Origin: Hydractinia symbiolongicarpus | Lineage: Eukaryota; Cnidaria; Hydrozoa; Anthoathecata; Hydractiniidae | DNA length: 64,000 bases | NCBI RefSeq assembly: GCF_029227915.1 | Contig: NC_079880.1 | Span: 15,334,001-15,398,000 of the forward strand | Direction: 5' to 3' | Shown: positions 36,901 to 45,900 of the stretch, piece by piece | Numbering within the stretch: the first letter of the stretch is position 1 | Layout: every line of letters begins with the position of its first letter | The notes under the pieces: model-generated | What the model saw: the letters and a program-made list of their open reading frames with translations, nothing else | Told to the model about the DNA's origin: nothing | The model's database searches: none | Program-made: the position numbers and the translations under genes

Positions 36901-39900
36901 CTTTAAGCCTCAAGATGCCTAGGAGTTGGCATCCAATGAGACTAGTACCACCTGGGTCAAGCACCTGTATACCATCGTCAAAAGCCTAAATAATACCAAG
37001 ATCGCCATGATTAAGATGAAGCCCTCGAAGGCTATTAAACTCGAAGATGTCCCACTTGCAAAGGGCGAAGAATATCCCGATGAAAATCCTCTACCCGATT
37101 CTCACCAAGCCTAAAATGCCTGACTCTCTCCGGGTTGACTTCAATACAGCCACGCTCCCAGAGCCAATTGTAATGAACTATGCCATTTGGTGTTTCTGCC
37201 AGTACCACAATCTCACCCTTGGGATAGTCAACGAGTTTATTTCTTATTCTTTGGGCTACATACCCCTGTTGGCCACATATGGCAAGGTATTGGAATGGAT
37301 CGTCGTTGTTTTTTTGTATGATGATTATACTATTATCCTTGCCGGGATCTTCGAGGTGGGGCACGGCACGTTGCTGCAGCTCCTCAATTTCATCCCCCAG
37401 CACCATGAGCTGGCTATCCCTGTCCTCCATTTCATCATTGAAAAAGACCATAGCATTCTCCGCCGCAAGTTAGGGCAGAGGATGATGATATTGTTGATTT
37501 GTTCATTATATTCCTGCTCGAGGAGGTTCAGTACACGCTGTATTTTTCCGCAAGACGTTGGACCTGTAAACATTGCTGTATGTGGGTCCTATACGATGTC
37601 TAGTAGGACCATTTTTTATTATGAACCTTGGATACACTACAAAGCATGACCTACATACCAATGTACCACCGTGGTTATTCACCAAGGACCCCCGACAGGC
37701 AGGGCAGAGCTTATTCCCTCGAGCCTTGTATTCGAATGGTGTGTAGTAAACCTTAATTTTCCCTCAAAGTACCGTAATGCGTTACGGTACTTTTCAACAA
37801 GCCTGGCTTTCTCTGAGCTATCCTCAATGAGTTCGGTATATTGACTTACAATCCTGTATGTTAATAGGTCATACACTATGAGGTAATTTTCATCCTGTTA
37901 AACACCCCGAATTTCCCTATCAATGGCAATGGGGTCTATTTTAACGTCTTCAATGACCCTATTGTTTTGGAGTCGCCCGCCTTTCCTTCGCCTTAGCCAG
38001 GCAGGGAATGCAGGTCTTGGTCCGACCATTACCCCTGATTTTAAACTAGCGCTAATATTTGCTTACAGATCCTACAACATTTGATATCCGCCATTTTATT
38101 GTTTCCGGTAGCTATTCCGAGACATATCGGTTACCCTTGGCCCTATTAACTCGTTTTTGCCCTTGGGGACAAACACGAGTTTTTACCGGACATTTATTTT
38201 GGGGATATTAGGGACTTCTTGTACCATCCCTGTTTTATCGCATATTTGTCGAATAGTATCGCCGCACTCATATACCCGGCTAGTTTAAGACCATCTTCCA
38301 AATCCATTTTGGCCCCAGGCCTGGAAACCCCCAGGGCCTTCTTTCCACCCATAGCGACCAGAATTGTATAGGATAGCCTGACAGACTCCCATAGGGCATC
38401 AATAATCATGGTTTCCTTAGCAATCCTTCGATAGCAATCACAGCTATCGCTCCAACTCCATAAATGTGGACACTGCCCATTGACTTGCTGGAACCTGTCG
38501 CGGGTTCCTTATCATCCTGTGAAGGTTCTTTGTCCACGTTCTTCTGCAAGTTAGCCTTGTTCTTGCGGTTCCATTCCGAAAGTCTCTTGCCTGCGGCAAC
38601 ACCACCCTCGTTCTTCTTGGTTATGACCCTCTCCTCTTGTTTTTGTTCAACTTCCACTCATTTTATTTATAGCACGGTCTCCGCTGTATCTGCCTCCTTT
38701 GCCACCTCCCGTTTCTTTTTACCCATGTGCCTGGCTGTATGGCCTGCTACAAGCAGCGGGGCTAAACACCTCCCAATGCTACAATATACGAGGATCCCCA
38801 GATCGGTCATGGAGTCCCTTATAATAGAGTCTTCTTCGATATCTCTCCTTAGCTCCTCCACGCTGTCTATGTCCACAAATTCCCTGTCATGCTGGCATAT
38901 AGACTTATATCATGGGTGAATAGGGCTTTTGCAGTCTTCTCACCCTTCTCCTGGAGTTCTCGCTGCATATACTCGGTATGTACCTTGTCGATTTATCAAC
39001 AAACCCTTCCGTACACTTTTTTGGCAGGAAATGTCCTTTACCTTTGCGTAGGGCCTCCTTTAAAATTTGACGCTTATCAATGGGCTTCTCGATATTTTCA
39101 TATTCTGCAGAGGCATTTTTAAAGACCTGTGCGATATCAGACATCCTTTTTATTACTAGTCGATATGGAAAAAATATGTAGGCCATCATGGCATACGGTA
39201 AAAGTAGTATAATTATATACAAGTACACTTCCATTTATACCAGACGCCAACAGCTATCGCTAATATAGCCAGCATACCTACACCATAAAGATATACACCC
39301 GTTGACTGTACGGAACCGCTGGTTCCAGAAGAGGTTTTGGCTGCAGGCCCTGCCGTGCCCTCTATTTCTTCTTTTATTTTTTTCATCGGTGCTGCCAACT
39401 TGTGACCCTATGCCATAAGTGGGAAGGTATGCACGCCGTCATCGTGCACGACTCTTCTGTCATAAAATGCCGAGAGGTTTGTTCTGTTCGTACGTGATCA
39501 TACCCTACTCATGTACCCTAAAGCCTACGTTTTTAGCCCTGTCCATACCACCATTTAGTGCACTCAGGTATCTACCCCATGTCAGAGCGTTCTGTCGTTT
39601 GGACATCCCCTTACAAGAAAATTTAGTCTTATTTTTACCCTCGACAAAATAGCACTTAGTTGTCAAAGCAATCATCCGAAAACCAATGAATTCAACTTTG
39701 AACAGTCCTCCCGTCCGACTTGAGTACTTATCGGTGACGAGCCAATTTTTCACATCCTCATCATACTCGTCAAGTAGTTTGGGGCGAATGGCATCTCGTA
39801 ACTCTTCCCCAGGGATGGGAAGATATGCACTGTCAGTGTCCATATAAATGTACTCAAAGTCCGGACGATCCACGTACTTGTCCAGAAAGTCGTAGTAAAA

Positions 39901-42900
39901 TTCGAGCATGCGCAACTTCGCGAGTTGATATACCGCGTTGCCACATTGGTAAGCTCTATCGATGGTACACTGGTGTTTGCCTTTTCTAAGCTCGTGTGCC
40001 TCCCCAATCTCTTCAAGATCCTCTAAGTACGGGCTTCGCAGGGCTGCATCAACCTCCTTTTCATCCCTCGTAAATGTAGTATTTGCATACCTTGCCAGAT
40101 CTTCAATCATCTTGCCGTAGAAGCCGTTCCCTTTCAATTTTGCCGTATCCCCCGCAATACGCTTGTCGGGGTCTTTATCAGCCTGTCTCCGGGCGTCGGC
40201 AATCTCTTCCGGGTACCATTCAAAGGGCCTACCTCTGGCATACTTGAGATACTGGTAAAAGGCAGTAACCTTTAGCCCATGGTCAAGGTACCATTTGAGT
40301 AAAGGGGTATACAGTAGAATTTTTTCGGCCTTTAGCAACCCCAGAAGCTTACGCGTACCCGGAAAACGGTTGCGACCTGTATTTTTTAAGTATTCGTGCA
40401 TGTGCTCGGGGATTTGCTCGTCGGGTATCTCCTTGACGACAAACAGGGGAGCCATTTCATGAAATTAGTTACGCAGATACTCGGGTACCTCGATATCAAC
40501 CTGGGCAAACTCAATCAACGATCCATCCATCACACCCTGCGCCAGAAGCTCTAGATTATGTACCGATGTCGGTGTAGCCACCTTGATCAGCTGTTCCTTT
40601 TCACAAGGAAAGTCTTGCATCAGGGTACTCGAGTAGAGCATATTTGCGTTGCACCCTAGAATGGTCTTACACTTGTGGGGTTCGCTGTACATGTGAGATC
40701 TGATGCCCGTCACGTCTCTTTCGTGGTATCTACAGAATACAATCGCAGGACCACCCACCACCCCTGTCCGCAAAAGGTCGTAGGCTTCATTCTTCCTACA
40801 TTTTTCACATGCTTTCCGTACCTCCTTGCAGGCCTTACAAGTGTTGCTATAACAAGAATCCTTACACCTATGTCTGCATGGGTCTCCTGGGGCGTATTGC
40901 TCTGACTTTAGGTTCAACCGTAGAGATTTGTTTAACACGTACCGCATTGATACACCATGGATACTTACCGCGTCCTTCAAAATATCTATCTCGTCATCGT
41001 AATACTGCAACCTCGTCTTGTTCACGGCTTCAATGAACGGTTCCACATCGGCTAGGTTGTACTCACGCAACCAGTCCATCATGGTGACGCAGCCTCGCCT
41101 GTAAAACTCGGCGCGGAATGTCTTGTACTCTTCGCGAGATAGTGTGTTCTTTCCACTTAGACGGCTATAAAAGTCCTCGTGGGCCACAGGTCCGGCATGG
41201 TTCAACTTTTCGTGGCTCGTCAACCATTCATACGGAAACACAAGCTTTTCGAGCTTACATTCCAACGACCTGCACCAACCGTCGTAGCTTAGACCAGGAG
41301 CAATGAAATTTTTGGTATCTAGAAATTTAAACCTCGAGGTAGTGAGGAACATGTAGTCATTATCTTTTTTCGCCACCTTGATCTTGCGCGATATATTCGA
41401 CAAAATACCGCTTGATCAGGTTGATGTCGTACTTGCCCGAATTGAACCCTATTACAGCTACTTGATTTACCCACTCATCCCACAACTCCTGGATCTTTTT
41501 GGAGAGCATGTCAAAGTCGTCAGGCTTCGGGTGCATTCTCTCGACCACTTTCACAATGAGGGCATGCCTCTTTTCCAGCTACTCCAAAAATTGTTTAACC
41601 AAAATCTTGGGGTCCTCGTGCTTCATGAACGTCAGGCGACTATTTAAAATACACTTATCGGAACATGTCTCGAAAAGCATGTTAGATCGGAGGTTTGCCG
41701 GTAATTTAAAGGTGATAGGAGGGCTTCGAAATCAAATACAATATAGTTGGGGTAGGGGTTGAATTTCTTCTAAAAGTACCTCTTGATTTTGGGTGGTTTC
41801 TCACATTCCCAGACCGTAACGAGGTTGTACCCCTGTTCGTCTATTGGGTTGCGGCATAATGAGCCTTGTCCGCTTTGGTTCTCTTGGATAGGCAGGGACA
41901 TCCGTTCCACTTATAACCGTTGTACTCGTAAACGGTCTTTGTGACAGGCTCATAGCCATCAACTTTCCATTCTTTTTTACCCTCAGGGATAACACGTTCA
42001 CCACTATGACCACATAAGGCATGATGGATATGCCTTCCGGTTTGCCCTGCCATATATTCTATCCATTTTGAGGCCTCATAACTAAAACCTTCATCGTAAA
42101 ACACCTTCTCCGCCCTGCCAGGCATACGTTTGACCTTCCCCCCCTTTGCAATTTATTGCCGTCTTGACGCCCTCGCATTCATTCTTCTTATGCCGTGTGA
42201 GTTTCCAAACCTCATTAAAAACTTGGCTGCATACTTTCCATTGCCAGTGTTGGGTCAGCACATCTAAATCCTTCATGTCGAAACAGTGTCCGTCCAACAT
42301 ACCAAGATTGAGGCCATCCAAACCTTTTTTGTGTTGCTTTTGACCATAGAAGAGTCGCCATGGTGCTTTATCAGAGTTTGTCTTAAGCTCAAATACCCTA
42401 ATGTTGACCTTGAAGTCCTTGGCAACCCCCTCCAAATCTACCAGCCTCGTAGGTCTAACGTCCTTACGCTTAAGCTGGGGGTCCTTGTAGTACTCTCGAG
42501 CTAAGGTGAGAGCTGTTTCTGTTAAACGTTCCTTTCCCCGTCTAACATCTGCCCTCTCCCTTACCGCAAGACATCTCCAGAAGCATAGGTTGTCCGTTCT
42601 GGCATCTTCACCATCCATGGCGTAAATGCACCTCTTGTTTCGCAACGAATCCGGGAGAGGGCCGCATCCCAGAAGAGGTTCACGCGTGCTTATCACCTTA
42701 ATCTGTATGTGGCCAAAGATAATTTTGCCTTCATACGCTCCTGGGGTCTCTGTGGTCCTAACAGGTGGTAAATAAGCCCTGGTCCAGAACTCGTGATCCT
42801 CCAGATCTAGGCGCTTCATCTCGCATTCTTCCACGAACGGTTCGATTTCCGCGATGCTTGACAGTGACCTGGAGCTCTTAGTTTTGTGGTAATCGGACAC

Positions 42901-45900
42901 ATCGCCCCCACCCTTGTAGATATCACAGCTGAAGCTATACACAACCTTAACGCGCATTTCTATATGTGACGTATTTTTTTGCACAATCGCATCCCTCAGG
43001 GGGTGATTCAAAGCTTTATTGAACCTCCATGTTTTGACCCGATTTCCATTCTCTAACATATGGAGGTCGTCCTCAGGGCCTTGATATTCAATATCCTCCT
43101 CAGCGTAGTCCTCCCTTGCCTCCTGTTCAATCTCGTCGTGAAGCGTTGTCACTCCCGAAATTTGTTCCTTTGCCTTGTAGTAGAAGGCAACAGTATTCCG
43201 CACACTCTGTAGTCGATCGGCAAGAGCGTCGCGAGTTGCTGTCACTGGCGCCGGCACGGTGTCATATAGTTTACTGATAGCATTTTTAAACCAACTCATT
43301 TTTATTATATACACATTTTTTTTTTTTGAAAAATGGGTGCTCTGGCATTTGCTCAATTTCCCTCTAAGGTATGACGAAAAATTGTGACGAAAAGTAGTGA
43401 CGTCGTAAGCAAAACTGTGTATTTTTTTTATGAGAGTTTGACCGTATTTTTTGAAAAAGTGTGATTATATTTCATCCCTAATCTACCTAAAAGTGTCTTG
43501 TCAAAACAATAGCTCCAAGCAATAACCTGTGAACGCATCACAGCTGCCTAAGTGACTGGCTGCATCGTCTTTGTATCCTGATTTGTATTTTAAGAAATGT
43601 TTTTAAACAACATTCGTGTTAATTTTTTATATTTAAATAGGAGAAGGTGTTGGTAATATGGCTGGTCTTGGTTTTAATGGATACGATAAAAATGGAAATC
43701 CGTTGTGGAATAAACTTCAAAATATGAATCCGTTTGGTTTAGAGGTATGTGGCTTCTTAGTATTTCATTTCACAGACGTATTATCTGAAAACGTATAACA
43801 TTTTTCTGTGCTTTTTGTTGCTGTTAAAGCAAGGTCTACCAGAAAATTTAGACTGTTTCAGAATTTAATCTTACAAACTGCAAAGTAAGTAAAGAGGGTA
43901 TACGAAAATAAAATAAAAGGTATGCATATGTATTTGCAAATAAATACATACACCGGGAATTGTCAAAAAAGAATCTGTAAATTGAAATTTAATAAATTGT
44001 TGCTGATTCCCATAAAAGTGTCTTAATCCAAGGCTAGTTTATGGTAGCATCATTTAAAGCGCTACCTTGTTTACTTTTTTGTTTGTTTGTTTTCTTTTGT
44101 ACCAACAAACAAACAGGCAAAACAAACAGATTAACACTATCTTTCTTTTTTGCCTGTTTGTTTGTTCATTGGCTCAAATCACGCTTTTCGTAGATTGCAC
44201 GAAATATTAAAGAAAAGGTGGAATGCTGGAATATTGTCACGAATAGATGGTTAAAAAAGTGAGTGATTTTCTTTGTGATTTTTCAAAAAAAATCATGAGT
44301 GATCTGTTTGTGGGCTTTAAAAGCAATTGTGATAAAGATTGTGATATGAATTAAGTAATATTTTTTACGCGAGATATTTGTAACTGGAAACCGGTCTGTT
44401 TTTTCTCTTTTTATTTGGAGAGTAGGCATGTAGTACCTTGTCAAAGGCCAATCTCTTTTTTTGATGCTTCAACATATTTTGTATGGTTTGTTAGGTCAAG
44501 CTGAACTATAAATAAAGTTTTATATTTGCCATGCCGTGCTGAGCCATGCCGTAAACCTAAGTGAGTCTTTATATGAGTCTTTATATGAGTCTTCATATGA
44601 CATGCCGAACCAAGCTCGAAATGTTGTAAAATATTTTTTCGACTGAACTTGCCGCGGGATACAAAATTATTATTACAATTTGTTTTTATCATACAAAATA
44701 TCTTTATTCGAATTTTATTTGCTTAGATGCATATACAATCGAACTCGCCACATGCCGCTCTTAATGACCTGGTTTTTCTCCGCATTCTGGCATGGTTTCT
44801 ATCCAGGCTATTACATGTTTTTTGTGCCTGTTGGAGTAGGACTCTTCGTCGCGAGAAAGGTATTTTACCACTTGGATTATTTTTTTCTACAAGCGAAGGA
44901 TCAAGAAGGTTTCACCTGTTTTGGTATCACTTTTATTTTGAAACATTGGGCGTGTTTTGGCAAGTTCGTTGGCTGTATGTTTTTCGAGTGAATGTTCGAA
45001 TGAATTTTCCAGCGGCGAGATATTAATACCTCAGCTTATTTTGTAACTGGTTCCTTGTTTTAAAAATTTTCTGTTTTTATTTTCTTATTTTTAAAGTTTT
45101 CTTATTAGAACGTTGTTGGTAAACTTAAAAAAAAAAAGTTCCGAGACGTAGTTAATAAAAACAGCTATCCTGGAACATTGGTTTAAATTCCTAATTTCGT
45201 GAAATTTAAGTGTTTGTTTTTATTAAGCATCAAATAATCTTACTCTTGCAGATGCGCCGAAAAGTTCGACCATACTTCTTACACTCACCTGCACGTAAGA
45301 TATTCTACGATGTTGTGACTTTGCTATGTACAAGAATGATTGTTAGCTTTTACGCTGCAGCGTTTACGATGATGGATGCGAGAGCAACGTTAAGATTTTG
45401 GCGGTAAGTTTTTTGTACGACATTTGATGTTTTGTTAAAAGATCTAAATTTCTCCAAATATTTCTTTTGGCACACTTTTAATGAGTGAAAGTGTCTAGAC
45501 CCGACTGTCGCCTTATAGGTACAATGTAGTCCGGATAATTTGAACCCCAAATAAGTCGAAGTTCCAGTAACTCGAACTGTGTTTTAAACTCTATGTGAAC
45601 TTCGCTAATTTTTTCTTGTAAAAATCACTCCATAACTCGAACTCCAAAGAAAATATGTACAAAAGAAGGAGAGAGTAACGGTTTGTTTTTGTTTTCACGC
45701 GCTAATGTCATGAAAGAAGAAAAATAAATTACTATCATAAATTTTGCTCTGGTTAATTTATTCCCAACTAGCTAAATTTAAGTTTCATCCTAACGACCTA
45801 ATACTTTGCACAATTTTGGAATCAGGTTAAAACTAACAGCCCTTTTATTAAAAGTATTTTTGCCGTGATGTTATATTTTTAAAAACGTTTTTGGGCAGTG

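Larger units (their letters stand above)
28966..43479. mobile_element. Polinton/Maverick element, 14.5 kb, with 339/344-bp terminal inverted repeats
   Basis: The TIRs are 28966-29304 and 43136-43479. Reading inward, both start AGGG(A)TG(A)AATATAATCACAC and include a start codon and about 55 codons. Between them lie recognisable major capsid protein, retroviral-type integrase, packaging ATPase and protein-primed family B DNA polymerase genes plus small conserved Polinton ORFs, arranged in blocks of alternating strand. Most genes carry stops or frameshifts, so the copy is dead. A clean 6-bp target duplication is not visible beside AGGG, so the ends may be off by a few bases. It sits in intron 10 of the MBOAT gene. 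Polintons self-synthesise and encode virion-type proteins. Confidence 0.92.

Noticed and set aside
37047-37649. 200-codon plus-strand ORF
   Set aside because: Antisense to the packaging ATPase, whose P-loop region is recognisable on the minus strand.
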